A stretch of DNA of 41,042 nucleotides from JBFJVZ01 sp041623895. Its GTDB lineage: Bacteria; Planctomycetota; Planctomycetia; Pirellulales; Pirellulaceae. The notes below the pieces were generated by a model. It was given only the letters and a program-made list of their open reading frames with translations, did not search any database and had not been told where the DNA came from. Location: NCBI GenBank assembly GCA_041623895.1, contig JBFJVZ010000013.1, positions 1-41,042 on the forward strand. Reading direction: 5' to 3'. Position 1 is the first letter of the stretch. Each line of letters begins with the position of its first letter. Shown here one piece after another: positions 1 to 8,422 of this stretch. Position numbers and translations under genes: made by a program.

Positions 1-228
1 CATTTGCGGCTGTGCCGCAAAACAGATCGATCACGTCGCTCGCGCCCTGCGAACGGAGTCGCAGGACTACGGGTGTCGACGATACTGCGTAAGCCGGACG
101 CTGCCCGGAACCCGGCCTACGAAGCTTTCAACAAACCAGATCCACTTGCCATTTTTCGTCGCTTGCGATAAACCGATAGCTGTACATGACGTAATTGATA
201 TCTTTCCCACAAAAACGGCAGTGAATCC
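1..228. other. Left-edge noncoding stretch with short inverted repeats
   Basis: No convincing gene is visible. Positions 3-10 and 14-21 form a perfect 8-bp stem with a 3-nt loop, but no T-run follows. Positions 89-97 and 112-120 (GTAAGCCGG / CCGGCCTAC) form a 9-bp inverted repeat with one mismatch. Reading frames through this stretch have no family-like composition and I treat them as spurious. Confidence 0.5.
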
Positions 229-465
229 ATGAGCCAAACCGCTCTCAAACACACGCCCGAAGAACTTGCTGAAATCGAAAAACACAAGTATTTCTTGAGT
301 GAAAAGGCCGGGCATGACGTCGGCTGGCAATTCGCCGAAGAGGATTGGGAGTCGAAGTACGCGGCACAGTTTCGGCGCTCGAGCGACCGGCAACCGCTGA
401 GCCAACCCGATCAAAAAACAGATACATTCCTGGTACGTTTGCTAGCAAAAGTCCGAACGCGTTGA
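229..465 (+). CDS. Small conserved-looking hypothetical protein (78 aa)
   Basis: The N-terminal half (residues 8-50) is charged and rich in Glu, Lys and aromatics, with an EIEKHKYFLSEKAGHDVGW stretch followed by an acidic, tryptophan-containing segment. It reads like a genuine small soluble protein of a type I associate with planctomycetes, although I cannot name a family. The C-terminal third is basic (LVRLLAKVRTR). No signal peptide or membrane segment is present. The ribosome binding site ahead of the ATG is weak. It converges on the esterase gene, whose stop lies 15 bp beyond its own. Function is unknown. Confidence 0.55.
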   Translation: MSQTALKHTPEELAEIEKHKYFLSEKAGHDVGWQFAEEDWESKYAAQFRRSSDRQPLSQPDQKTDTFLVRLLAKVRTR

Positions 466-480
466 AAAAGCGTGTCGTCG

Positions 481-1512
481 TCAAAACTCGGACGCAAAAG
501 CCGCTTTGGTTTTCGCCCACATCTGCCGTGACAGCACGTGGCCGACGTTTTCAATGAAATGACTGAACTTTTCTGTTGCGCCCGCGGCGGCATAGGCGGC
601 CCGAATCGTTTCGATGCCGCTGCGTGCCTCTTCGATCGGCGAGCCGCGATCTTGTTCCCCCAGATTCAAATGCAATCGCCGCGGCGCGATCAGGCCGGCA
701 ATGTCGGGAATGTCTCCGTATTGCTGAAAGCCGGGAATGAAGTTGGCAAAACAATGCAGTAATTTCGTTCGATCAATCGCTCGGTAAGTCGGCAAACAAC
801 AGTTGCCGACCAGACACTTCAGTCTCGGCTCCCAGGGTCCCACCAGCCAGGTGTGGGTGGAGCCCATCGAGTGGCCGTAACAGCCAAGCTGCTCCGCGAC
901 TACTTCCGGCCGCGAAGCGAGATAATCGATCGCGCGCCGCATATCCAAGATGTTTTTCCAGGCCAGACACTTCCCGGCCACGGTGTACCGCAGGAATTCG
1001 AATCGTTCGTACTGGCCTGCCTTTAACTTTCCTTCTGGATCTTGCCGCTGCTCAAAACAAAGTGCATCGGGGCAAAGCACGACATAACCTTCCTTGGCGA
1101 GCGCCACACCGGTGTGATGCATCGGATTTCCCGCCAACCCAGCTGGCTCTGATTTACCCAAATGCCACTGCCCATTGTGCTGATGCCAAACTGCGATCGC
1201 CGGTGCCGGCGAAGTTGCCGTCACTCCATCAGGAACGATCAGAATGGCGGGCACACGATCATCCGGTTCGGCCTGGTAAGACACCCACTCCAGCCGATAG
1301 CCCTGTTGTTGCACCATCTTGCCGATCTCAGGTCGCAACTCGCCAGGTGCGGGCCAAGGCCCGCCAAGACATTGCTGAAGTCGCCCGCGTAAAGACGCAT
1401 CGGGCGGAGAATCATCGGCCGCGGCAGCGCTTTTATCTTTTTCTGTCATCGCAAACCCTACGGCAGCGATAGCCGTCGATTGAATGAACTGTCTTCGATT
1501 TCCATCAGGCAT
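481..1512 (-). CDS. Secreted alpha/beta-hydrolase (dienelactone hydrolase / acetyl xylan esterase-like)
   Basis: This is a 343-aa serine hydrolase. The N-terminus has a Tat-like signal (NRRQFIQSTAIAAVGF, residues 5-20), so export is likely. The nucleophile elbow is GHSMGS with Ser215. The probable rest of the triad is Asp288 (GEQDRGSP) and His325 (NVGHVLS), which are in the family order and spacing. An oxyanion-region motif VWHQHNGQ lies near residue 109. This architecture matches planctomycete abhydrolases annotated as acetyl xylan esterase or dienelactone hydrolase family. The true substrate, probably a sugar or aryl ester, cannot be read from sequence. The gene stands alone and converges on the small upstream ORF. 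Confidence 0.85.
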   Translation of the reverse strand: MPDGNRRQFIQSTAIAAVGFAMTEKDKSAAAADDSPPDASLRGRLQQCLGGPWPAPGELRPEIGKMVQQQGYRLEWVSYQAEPDDRVPAILIVPDGVTATSPAPAIAVWHQHNGQWHLGKSEPAGLAGNPMHHTGVALAKEGYVVLCPDALCFEQRQDPEGKLKAGQYERFEFLRYTVAGKCLAWKNILDMRRAIDYLASRPEVVAEQLGCYGHSMGSTHTWLVGPWEPRLKCLVGNCCLPTYRAIDRTKLLHCFANFIPGFQQYGDIPDIAGLIAPRRLHLNLGEQDRGSPIEEARSGIETIRAAYAAAGATEKFSHFIENVGHVLSRQMWAKTKAAFASEF

Positions 1513-2032
1513 GTTGCTCTGTCAACTTTTGACTTTTAGGGTAGTCGGATTCGCCAGAATTCGGTTCGTTCCAAGATACCCCGAAGTCTGGCGACATCGG
1601 CTACGGCCACCACCCTAAGATTGAATCTGGACAAAGCACTCGCGCTCTCCGGACGTCGGCGCGCCGCGATGGCGACCGGTCAGCCTACGAAAACAGCCTT
1701 GCGGGCGGCAGCCCATTGTTCCTCAGATTGGGGCAGAAGGAAACAAGAGGCTGTTGTGCCGCGGCAAGGCTGTTTGGCATCGGCCGCTAATGGGGCGGCG
1801 CGACCGATGCCCATCTGGTCAGTGAAGACCAGCACACGGAGTCGAAAAATTGGGGCAATCGACTCGCGATGATTGTCGCTATGACAACTCTTACCGCTAC
1901 CCAAATGCTTGATGGTTTTCCCTCACCAGATCGGCCCAAAACTGTTCATCACCCTGCGGTTGGAACTGCCTTTGCGGATTGAGCGGCCACCGTGTCATCC
2001 ATTTAGCCACACATCAAACCCTAAAATCGGGT
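1513..2032. other. 520-bp intergenic region with a long imperfect hairpin
   Basis: I see no credible coding region. Short reading frames on both strands have random-looking composition. The notable content is the 85-nt hairpin at 1691-1775, listed separately. The region holds the upstream sequence of the esterase gene and the downstream sequence of the aldolase gene; no canonical intrinsic terminator is obvious for the latter. Confidence 0.5.
1691..1775. repeat. Long imperfect inverted repeat / structured-RNA candidate
   Basis: Positions 1691-1702 (AAACAGCCTTGC) pair exactly with 1764-1775 (GCAAGGCTGTTT). After a small bulge the stem continues with 1705-1710 (GCGGCA) against 1757-1762 (TGCCGC). 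A further short helix, TTGTTCCT near 1717 against AGGAAACAA near 1738, is possible with a one-base bulge. No T-run follows on either strand, so it is not a simple terminator. It could be a small RNA, a processed structure or a decayed REP/MITE-like element. Confidence 0.45.
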
Positions 2033-3103
2033 TCATGCAATCGTGATCTGGGGGTCCAGGTACACGTCCTGAATCGCATTCAGCAAGGCAATGCCTTCTT
2101 CCATCGGTCGCTGGAAAGCTTTCCGTCCACTGATCAAGCCCATGCCACCGGCACGCTTGTTGATGACAGCTGTTTTGACCGCTTGAGCCAGGTCGCCGGC
2201 TCCGCTGGAGGCGCCTCCGGAATTGATTAGGCCACAGCGTCCCATGTAACAATTGGCCACCTGGTAACGACAAAGGTCAATCGGATGATCGGAAGTCAGC
2301 GTGTCGTACACCAGCGGCGAGGTCTTGCCGAACCCGATTGCCGTATAACCGCCGTTGGATTCGGGAAGTTTTTGTTTGATGATGTCGGCTTGAATCGTGA
2401 CGCCCAAGTGGTTGGCTTGACCGGTCAAGTCGGCCGCAACGTGGTAGTCTTTGTCGGTCTTGAACGCGCTGTTACGCAAGTAGCACCACAGGATGGTCGC
2501 CATCCCCAGCTCATGCGCAGCTTCAAACGCCTGGGCGACTTCCACGATCTGGCGATTCGATTCGGGCGATCCGAAATAGATGGTTGCGCCCACGGCAGCC
2601 GCACCCATGTCATAAGCACGTTGCACGGACCCGAACATCACCTGGTCAAACGTACTGGGGTACGTCAGCAACTGGTTGTGATTGATCTTGACGACAAACG
2701 GAATCTTGTGGGCATATTTTTTTGCAACCATTCCCAACACGCCAAATGTCGAAGCCACTGCATTACAGCCGCCTTCGATAGCCAATTTGACGATGTTCTC
2801 GGGATCAAAGTACTGCGGATTGGGCGCAAAGGACGCTCCGGCGGAATGCTCGATTCCCTGATCGACGGGCAAAATCGAGACATAGCCGCTGTCTTTCAGC
2901 CGACCATTTCCAAAGATGCGTTGCAGGTTGACCAACACGCGCGGTTTCCGATCGCTGATCGCATAGATCCGATCAACCACACTGGGCGACGGTAGATGCA
3001 ATGATTCTCTAGGAATCCCCTGGCACTGATGGTCCAGCAACAAATTGGCTTCATCGCCAAGCAAGTCTGTCACGCTGCCCGACATCACAAGTGTTTCCGA
3101 CAT
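2033..3103 (-). CDS. fbaB: Class I fructose-bisphosphate aldolase (FbaB/DhnA type)
   Basis: This 356-aa protein aligns by eye along its whole length with E. coli FbaB (about 350 aa). Shared stretches include SGSVTDLLG, GYVSILPVDQGIEHSAGASF, ATIYFGSPES, LTGQANHLGVTI, NCYMGRCGLINSGGA and NKRAGGMGLI. The Schiff-base lysine is expected at Lys243 in ADIIKQK. The enzyme cleaves fructose 1,6-bisphosphate to DHAP and glyceraldehyde 3-phosphate in the cytosol. The start is supported by an AAGGA ribosome binding site about 8 nt ahead of the ATG. It lies 36 bp downstream of the PPi-signature phosphofructokinase on the same strand. The two consecutive glycolytic steps are therefore probably co-transcribed. 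Confidence 0.96.
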   Translation of the reverse strand: MSETLVMSGSVTDLLGDEANLLLDHQCQGIPRESLHLPSPSVVDRIYAISDRKPRVLVNLQRIFGNGRLKDSGYVSILPVDQGIEHSAGASFAPNPQYFDPENIVKLAIEGGCNAVASTFGVLGMVAKKYAHKIPFVVKINHNQLLTYPSTFDQVMFGSVQRAYDMGAAAVGATIYFGSPESNRQIVEVAQAFEAAHELGMATILWCYLRNSAFKTDKDYHVAADLTGQANHLGVTIQADIIKQKLPESNGGYTAIGFGKTSPLVYDTLTSDHPIDLCRYQVANCYMGRCGLINSGGASSGAGDLAQAVKTAVINKRAGGMGLISGRKAFQRPMEEGIALLNAIQDVYLDPQITIA

Positions 3104-3139
3104 AAGAGTTTCCTTTCGAAGGGTTTTAGTTTTTCGGAT

Positions 3140-4339
3140 TTAGCCTTCACTGGTCATGACAAACAGCGGCTGTCGCTCAAAGGTGTCGTACTTGGGCCGC
3201 AAGCGGCCCGGATCATAATATTTTTTCACGTCCACCACTTTCTTGCGTCCCATGATCGATTCAATGGGAACATTGTCGTAGCAGCCATTGCGGAGACACA
3301 CCAACCGCCCCGAGCAATCCGACAAGATCAGGTCCAAGGCAAGATTTCCAAAAGCCATGGGAACAATGGAATCAATCGCGTCTGGTTCGCCGCAACGGAC
3401 CAGGTAGCCGAGTCGTTGATTGACAACATTCACCCGTCGGCCAGCGTTGAATTTGGGCGAAAGTTCCTTGAGGCGAGCCGCGATTCGATCGCCGATACCA
3501 CCGAGTTTTCGATGGCCGTATTGATCTGTTTCCTCACTTTCAAATGCCATTTCATTTTGGTCTTTCATCGTTGCGCCTTCGGAGATCAACACAACCGCAT
3601 AATTGCTGGGGTTCCGTCGACGATCCTCACACAAAAGTTCCGTCAAATGCTCGATCTCGAATTCGCATTCGGGGATCACACACCTGTCCACGGCGCCGGC
3701 CATGGCGGGTAACAATGCTGTATAACCGGCGTACCTGCCAAACACTTCGATGACAAGAAAACGCTCGTGCGATCCCGCCGAGGTGCGCAATTTGTGCGTC
3801 AATTCGATCGTCCGCGTGACACACGTGCTGAAACCGATGCAGTAATCGGTCCCGGGCACGTCATTGTCCATGGTTTTGGGAATCGCCACGATTCTGACGC
3901 CCTCCCCATGCAACCGCTGTCCATAGCTAAGCGTGTCATCGCCGCCGATCGGAATCAGGTAATCAATGCCCAAGAATTCCAGATTCTTTAGCACCTCCGG
4001 TGTGACATCATTGATTTCATCCGTGTAAGTATCGCGCAGATGCGGTGGCAGGGCGGCCCGCGGCAAATGGCTTGGTCGGGTTCGTGAGGAGTGCAGAAAA
4101 GTTCCGCCTGTTCGACCCGCCCGGTTGACCTGGTCCTGAGTCAACGAATGCAGACACTCGCTGTTGTCCGCCTGAGGATCGCGGACAAGATCCACCAATC
4201 CCGCCCAGCCGCGGCGGATTCCGATGACCTGATATCCTTCTCGTATCGCCCGAAAAGTCACCGCCCGAATTGCCGGATTCAGACCGGGAACGTCACCACC
4301 CCCAGTAAGGATTCCAATCGTGCCTTTTTTGCTGTTCAT
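3140..4339 (-). CDS. pfp: 6-phosphofructokinase, PPi-dependent signature
   Basis: This 399-aa member of the PfkA superfamily phosphorylates fructose 6-phosphate. Visible motifs are the N-terminal LTGGGDVPGLNPAIRA, the donor-site motif IGGDDT (residues 131-136), PKTMDND (154-160) with the catalytic Asp region, and FGRYAG. In this family, Asp at the second position of GGDD (E. coli Gly104) together with Lys in PKTMDND (E. coli Gly124) marks pyrophosphate-dependent enzymes. PPi use is therefore inferred, which would make the reaction reversible. The gene is 36 bp upstream of the aldolase gene and divergent from a second phosphofructokinase. A long segment at residues 85-115 (basic, proline-rich) is longer than in short PfkA proteins. 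Confidence 0.93.
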   Translation of the reverse strand: MNSKKGTIGILTGGGDVPGLNPAIRAVTFRAIREGYQVIGIRRGWAGLVDLVRDPQADNSECLHSLTQDQVNRAGRTGGTFLHSSRTRPSHLPRAALPPHLRDTYTDEINDVTPEVLKNLEFLGIDYLIPIGGDDTLSYGQRLHGEGVRIVAIPKTMDNDVPGTDYCIGFSTCVTRTIELTHKLRTSAGSHERFLVIEVFGRYAGYTALLPAMAGAVDRCVIPECEFEIEHLTELLCEDRRRNPSNYAVVLISEGATMKDQNEMAFESEETDQYGHRKLGGIGDRIAARLKELSPKFNAGRRVNVVNQRLGYLVRCGEPDAIDSIVPMAFGNLALDLILSDCSGRLVCLRNGCYDNVPIESIMGRKKVVDVKKYYDPGRLRPKYDTFERQPLFVMTSEG

Positions 4340-4609
4340 TCACGCACCGATCTTGGTTGCCCAACGTTTTGTTTGCGTCGTCCCAATCCAGGCAGCAGCA
4401 GTAATATACGGCGAGCTGACATCGTCGACAATGTAACATGCTGTCGCGCGATCGGATGTGATCATCGCGAGATCTTAACGTCGTCCGGGTGCTAACGCAC
4501 GGTGGCTGCTAAGAGTGGCGCTGTCCACCTAACTTATTGTGTGTTAAAAAAGCACGCTCCTGGCAGAAGCTGGCTGTCCTTCCTCACGTCGTACACGGAC
4601 GAAAACAAG
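4340..4609. promoter_or_regulatory. Divergent spacer between two phosphofructokinase genes
   Basis: The 270-bp spacer must carry promoters for both phosphofructokinase genes. I see no clear consensus -35/-10 pair or operator palindrome. The frame of the plus-strand gene is open upstream to a GTG at 4502, but that extension lacks family similarity. Confidence 0.4.
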
Positions 4610-5704
4610 ATGTCGATCAAACGAATTGCCATTACAACCGGTGGTGGCGATGCACCAGGTCTGAACGCGGTCATTCGAGCCGTTACGCTGTCCGCGCTGC
4701 GACGCGGTTGGCAGTGCGTCGGCATTCGCAGTGGATACGATGGTGTCTTGCATCCCCTGAATTTCCCTCAGGGAGGACTGGTTCCGCTGGATGCCGATTC
4801 GGTTCGTGGAATCGCGCATACCGGCGGTACCATTCTGGGATCAACCAATCGCGGCAATCCGTTCGCTTATCAAGTTCAGCGGCCTGACGGGACAACAGAA
4901 ATTCTGGACATTTCGGACCGCCTGATCGAGGGCTTCAAGGATGCTGGGATCGACGCTCTGGTGGCAATCGGTGGCGATGGCACCATGAGCATCGCGCACC
5001 AGACGGCAGAACTTGGTATTCGTGTGATCGGCGTTCCCAAAACAATCGACAACGATTTGGCCGGTACAACGACAACGTTCGGTTTCGATTCGGCGGTTGA
5101 CTACGCGACTGAAGCGATTGGCCGCTTGCATACCACGGGCCAGGCTCATTCCCGCGTGATGGTGGCCGAAGTGATGGGGCGCTACGCAGGCTGGATCGCC
5201 CTGCATGCCGGAGTTGCCGGCTCTGCTGACGTGATCCTGATCCCCGAGATTCCCTTCGACATTGAAAAGGTGGTGGAAAAGATCAATCAGCGGAACGCAA
5301 ACAACCGGACGTTTTCCATCGTTTGTGTCGCTGAAGGTGCGATGCCCGTTGGCGGTGAGGCGAAGTACATCGAAAAGGGTGGCATCAAGAAGCTTGGCGG
5401 AATCGGCGAATGCGTTGCCGAGGAACTTCGCGGCCGCGTTAAGAATGAGGTGCGAAATGTCGTCCTGGGGCACTTGCTGCGAGGAGGCGCACCGACGGCG
5501 CGCGATCGGTTGCTGGCACTGCGGTTCGGCTGCGCTGCCGTCCGAGCGCTTGACGAGGGACAGAGCAACATCATGGTGGCGCTTGATCCGCCGACCGTCC
5601 GCTACGTCCCGCTGGAAGAATGCACCAAACGCACCAAGACCGTGCCGATCGATGGCGATACGATCCAGACGGCCCGCGATCTGGGGACTTGCTTTGGCGA
5701 TTGA
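4610..5704 (+). CDS. pfkA: 6-phosphofructokinase, ATP-type (G/K) signature
   Basis: This is a 364-aa phosphofructokinase. The ATG at 4610 is chosen because the homology begins at once (MSIKRIAITTGGGDAPGLNA). An upstream GTG at 4502 in the same frame would add 36 residues without family similarity. Motifs are GGGDAPGLNA, IGGDGTMS (residues 120-127), GVPKTIDNDLAGT (141-153), MGRYAGWIAL and the C-terminal LGHLLRGGAPTARDR. Gly at the position where the neighbouring enzyme has Asp predicts ATP as donor. Lys in PKTIDND places it in the mixed G/K group rather than the E. coli G/G group. It is transcribed divergently from the PPi-type paralogue, so the pair may set glycolytic direction. Cytosolic. 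Confidence 0.92.
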   Translation: MSIKRIAITTGGGDAPGLNAVIRAVTLSALRRGWQCVGIRSGYDGVLHPLNFPQGGLVPLDADSVRGIAHTGGTILGSTNRGNPFAYQVQRPDGTTEILDISDRLIEGFKDAGIDALVAIGGDGTMSIAHQTAELGIRVIGVPKTIDNDLAGTTTTFGFDSAVDYATEAIGRLHTTGQAHSRVMVAEVMGRYAGWIALHAGVAGSADVILIPEIPFDIEKVVEKINQRNANNRTFSIVCVAEGAMPVGGEAKYIEKGGIKKLGGIGECVAEELRGRVKNEVRNVVLGHLLRGGAPTARDRLLALRFGCAAVRALDEGQSNIMVALDPPTVRYVPLEECTKRTKTVPIDGDTIQTARDLGTCFGD

Positions 5705-6318
5705 TCGGCCCCGTAGGGAGATTGCTGGAGGGCTGCCGTCATGGGGATCACCAAGAGCTTGGACGCTCGTGTGCCGTGATTTGGCCCGCTGCATCGAATG
5801 CATCGACGCTGAAATGAAAAACGGTGAGGCGGCACATTAGGCCGCTCCACCGCTTTATTTTGAAAACCACGAGAGAGACGCGCATTCACGTCGCAATCCC
5901 ACACCACGACGCTCGGGCACGATCCCTTCCAGATTCAAGCGTAACGTCGATCACTCGATCGACCTTCGCCGGTATCCTACGAAATCGGATGATTGCGCCG
6001 CTGGCTCGGGTCGTAACCGTCGTTTGGCGCCGAATCGGCCGATCCGGTTCCAGCCAGCTCTACTGGCGCGGGTTATACCAAGCAGGTTGTCTTTGGCGAA
6101 TATCTGCGACTTTGCGGGCGGGAGCCGGCGATTTTCAGGCTCGACCCCGCCACAGTTGCCAAGCAAGATAGAACCTGTGATCTCGAACAAAAGCTGGCTC
6201 CACGTCGAGCGGATCGGCATTTGCCGAGGTTTTTGGATCCAAAACTCCCATGACAACACGGGCCACCAGTGGATTCTGCCGGTAGCCCCCCAACCGCTCA
6301 CAACAGTCCAGGTGAAAG
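5705..6318. other. 614-bp gene-free region
   Basis: No reading frame here looks coding. The minus-strand frame covering 5951-6493 is mostly antisense to the next gene. The only structured items are the terminator-like hairpin at 5822-5863 and a GC-rich partial stem near 6117-6151 (GGCGGG / CCCGCC with a short inner AGCC/GGCT helix). It could hold an unrecognised small RNA, but nothing identifies one. Confidence 0.4.
5822..5863 (+). terminator. Probable intrinsic terminator after pfkA
   Basis: A 12-bp stem pairs 5822-5833 with 5841-5852 with one A-C mismatch and one G-U pair, around a 7-nt loop. It is followed by the T-rich stretch GCTTTATTTT. It lies about 118 bp beyond the phosphofructokinase stop on the same strand. 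Confidence 0.5.
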
Positions 6319-6699
6319 ATGCGTTTTCCGACTTTGCTAGTGTTCTTGGTTTTGTTCTCCAGCGTTCAGCCCAGCGCATCGGCCGCGTTCCCGACGGGAA
6401 AATGGCGGGGCAGTTGGTCGAGTCACTCGACCGGCCACCAAGGACCCTTGCGGGCTCGAATTCGCCAAACCGGACCGGACAGCTATCGAGCACTCTTTTC
6501 CGGACGGTTCGCCAAGGTGGTGCCGTTTATCTATCCCGCAAAGCTTCAACGTGTGCCGGGGACCTGCGATTGCTATCGAACGATCAAACGGCTACCGCTG
6601 CTGGGCGATTACGAAATGACAGCACATGTTTCCGCGCGTCGTTTCTATGCCAGGTACAAAAGCAAGAAAGACAGTGGCGTGTTCGATCTTTCGCGATAG
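6319..6699 (+). CDS. Secreted hypothetical protein (126 aa)
   Basis: Residues 1-23 form a clear Sec signal peptide (MRFPTLLVFLVLF...SASA). The mature part starts FPTGKWRGSW and contains conserved-looking blocks TGHQGPLRARI, FSGRFAKVVPFIYPAKL, RLPLLGDYEMTAHV and DSGVFDLSR. These recur in small secreted planctomycete proteins as I recall them, but I know of no function. The composition suggests a small beta-barrel-like, lipocalin-like or ligand-binding fold, which is inference. It converges on the beta-propeller gene with only 17 bp between the stops. Confidence 0.75.
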   Translation: MRFPTLLVFLVLFSSVQPSASAAFPTGKWRGSWSSHSTGHQGPLRARIRQTGPDSYRALFSGRFAKVVPFIYPAKLQRVPGTCDCYRTIKRLPLLGDYEMTAHVSARRFYARYKSKKDSGVFDLSR

Positions 6700-6716
6700 A
6701 GCATCCACGGTCCAAG

Positions 6717-8000
6717 TCAGATGCTGCCACCCCCCAAGCATCGCAATTCGTCATCGACACGCAACAGCAGCCTGCCGGAAGCATAGGCGGGAGTCGCGCC
6801 GACGGGACCACCGAGGTCAACTTCGCCAAGCTTCTCGAACTTGTCTCCGGCCCGCAGCAAAGTTGCTTCACCATCCAAGCTGATGATTAACAGCGTATCG
6901 CCGACAACAATCGGCGAGGCGCCAAAGTTGCCGCCGATTCGCTCCGTCCATAGCGTTTCCCCAGTCTGGGCGTTGACGCAGGCGGCGATCCCACCTTTGT
7001 CACCGATCATGTAAAGCCGGTTATCTTTCAAGACGGGAGTCGGCACGTAGGGAGCGGCCCCCTTTTCGACCATGTAAACCTGCTCGGGCTTTTCATCTGC
7101 GGATTTCGGAATGCGGACGCCGACCAGGTGGTTTCCGCCGCCGCCGCTACCGCTACTAGCGATGGCGATGTCGCCGACAATGATCGGTGTACTGCAGCAG
7201 CGCATTCTGAATACTTCCAGGTTCCACAGCATCTTTCCGCTGCCGGCATCCAAACCGAACATGCCGTTACCTGTGTTGGCGCCGATGATTTGTGTCGCGC
7301 CCGAATCGGATTGGTAAATCGCCGGCACCCCGTAACACGTACGAGTCGTGGCCAGTGGCGTCTCCCACAGCGTGACGCCGCTTTTGCGGTCAACGGCGAT
7401 CATCCGGCTCTGTCCCGCGACTTCACCCGGTTCCAATTGGTCGGCCTGCTGCGAATTAAACAGCAATACCATCGATCCGAAGATCCGCGGCGATGTTCCG
7501 AATCCGTGCTGACTCTGCCAGGTTCCGAAGTCGCGAGACCAGATCTCGTTGCCATCCAAGTCAAAGCACTTCAATAGCGTATGACTTGGGTTGCTCCAAG
7601 CAACAAACACGTTGTCCCGATCAGCTGCAGGAGTGCTGGAGGCAAACGTGTTTCGGGAATGAAGGTGGTGCTGCGGTTGGGGATAAGACTTCGACCAGAG
7701 GAGATCGCCGGTGAACAGGCTAACCGCCTCCACGGCAATCATTTCTTTCTCCGGTCTCGATGCGAGATAAAAGACTTTGCCCTCGCTGACCACCGGCGAT
7801 CCAACGTCGCGGGATCCCAGCTTGCGGCGCCAGGAGTAGTCTTTCTCGGACCAATCCGTGGGCAGCTTGCCGTTAGTGACAAAGCCCTGGCTGTTGGGAC
7901 CGTGGAATGTTGTCCAACTCTCGGGCGACTCGGCAGCTGCTGCAAACGGGAACAAGGCCGCACAAACCGCAAATCCTAAACTGCGAGCAAGTTTCATCAT
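6717..8000 (-). CDS. Secreted PQQ-like beta-propeller repeat protein
   Basis: This is a 427-aa exported protein. The ATG at 8000, followed directly by a second ATG, is chosen because it gives a clean signal peptide (MMKLARSLGFAVCAALFPFA). The frame is open to 8060 but that extension is not signal-like. After WTTFHGPNSQGF come repeated blades: VGSPVVSEGKVFYLA, ASSTPAADRDNVFVAWS, TSPRIFGSMVLLF, GVPAIYQS, STPIIVGDIAIAS, PTPVLKDNRLYMIG and ASPIVVGDTLLIIS. These alternate with GD/GETLW-type turns, typical of the PQQ_2 / WD-like propeller family. Planctomycetes carry many such proteins with mostly unknown substrates. No catalytic residues can be assigned, and a scaffold or binding role is as likely as dehydrogenase activity. 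Confidence 0.88.
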   Translation of the reverse strand: MMKLARSLGFAVCAALFPFAAAAESPESWTTFHGPNSQGFVTNGKLPTDWSEKDYSWRRKLGSRDVGSPVVSEGKVFYLASRPEKEMIAVEAVSLFTGDLLWSKSYPQPQHHLHSRNTFASSTPAADRDNVFVAWSNPSHTLLKCFDLDGNEIWSRDFGTWQSQHGFGTSPRIFGSMVLLFNSQQADQLEPGEVAGQSRMIAVDRKSGVTLWETPLATTRTCYGVPAIYQSDSGATQIIGANTGNGMFGLDAGSGKMLWNLEVFRMRCCSTPIIVGDIAIASSGSGGGGNHLVGVRIPKSADEKPEQVYMVEKGAAPYVPTPVLKDNRLYMIGDKGGIAACVNAQTGETLWTERIGGNFGASPIVVGDTLLIISLDGEATLLRAGDKFEKLGEVDLGGPVGATPAYASGRLLLRVDDELRCLGGGSI

Positions 8001-8422
8001 GCAGATTCCATCAGTTTCTGGGGAGATCATTTCAAGGGGGATCGTTGGCGAATTCGGCAATGGTGCAGATCGCTGTTGGGGCGGTCGTCAAAAACCATCG
8101 CCCGGTTGGACCACCGCATTGTAGACGAATTGATTCAGCCTGGCTGGATGGTGGAATCGGGGTTTCGTATTGTCGGGGCCCGACCAGCGAGAACGCATCT
8201 CGGTTTCGCGTGGGTGTTGTGGATGGGCCAAAACCGGCCAAAACCTGTCCGGTCAACTGGCTAGCGCGGAAAGTGTGCCAGGACCGGTCTGGGCTTCATC
8301 AGTTGTACGGACAGCACCCCCGGCAGGATTGCTTAACGGTGGCTGCCGATTGTTCGACGAAAAAAGGTCGATGAACCAAAACGGTTCATCGACCCATCGT
8401 TACGCAGTTTGTTCAACAAAGA
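8001..8422. other. Intergenic region, 422 bp
   Basis: The region is noncoding. It contains the upstream sequence of the propeller gene, a short direct repeat (GGCCAAAACC twice near 8226-8245) and the terminator of the upstream minus-strand gene at 8360-8394. Nothing else stands out. Confidence 0.4.
8360..8394 (-). terminator. Strong intrinsic terminator (minus strand)
   Basis: A perfect 12-bp stem, GGTCGATGAACC (8366-8377) against GGTTCATCGACC (8383-8394), has a 5-nt loop. Six A residues at 8360-8365 become a U-run on the minus strand. It lies about 30 bp beyond the stop of the secreted two-repeat protein. Confidence 0.92.

Noticed and set aside
1..21. 8-bp hairpin at the left edge as a terminator
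   Set aside because: No T-run follows on either strand and the flanking gene is outside the window.
67..414. 115-aa minus-strand reading frame at the left edge
   Set aside because: Its N-terminal part (high coordinates) is antisense to the small plus-strand gene and the rest runs through the intergenic repeat at 87-120.
1621..1904. Small reading frames on both strands in the esterase-aldolase spacer
   Set aside because: They run through the 85-nt hairpin, have no ribosome binding sites and lack coding character.
4841..5803. 320-aa minus-strand reading frame opposite pfkA
   Set aside because: It is fully antisense to a clear phosphofructokinase and is His/Arg/Gly-biased as expected of a shadow frame.
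5951..6493. 180-aa minus-strand reading frame
   Set aside because: Much of it is antisense to the secreted 126-aa protein, its composition is random, and no motif or signal is visible.
6024..6890. 288-aa plus-strand reading frame
   Set aside because: It overlaps the well-supported secreted protein and the 3' end of the propeller gene in another frame, and it has no family-like features.
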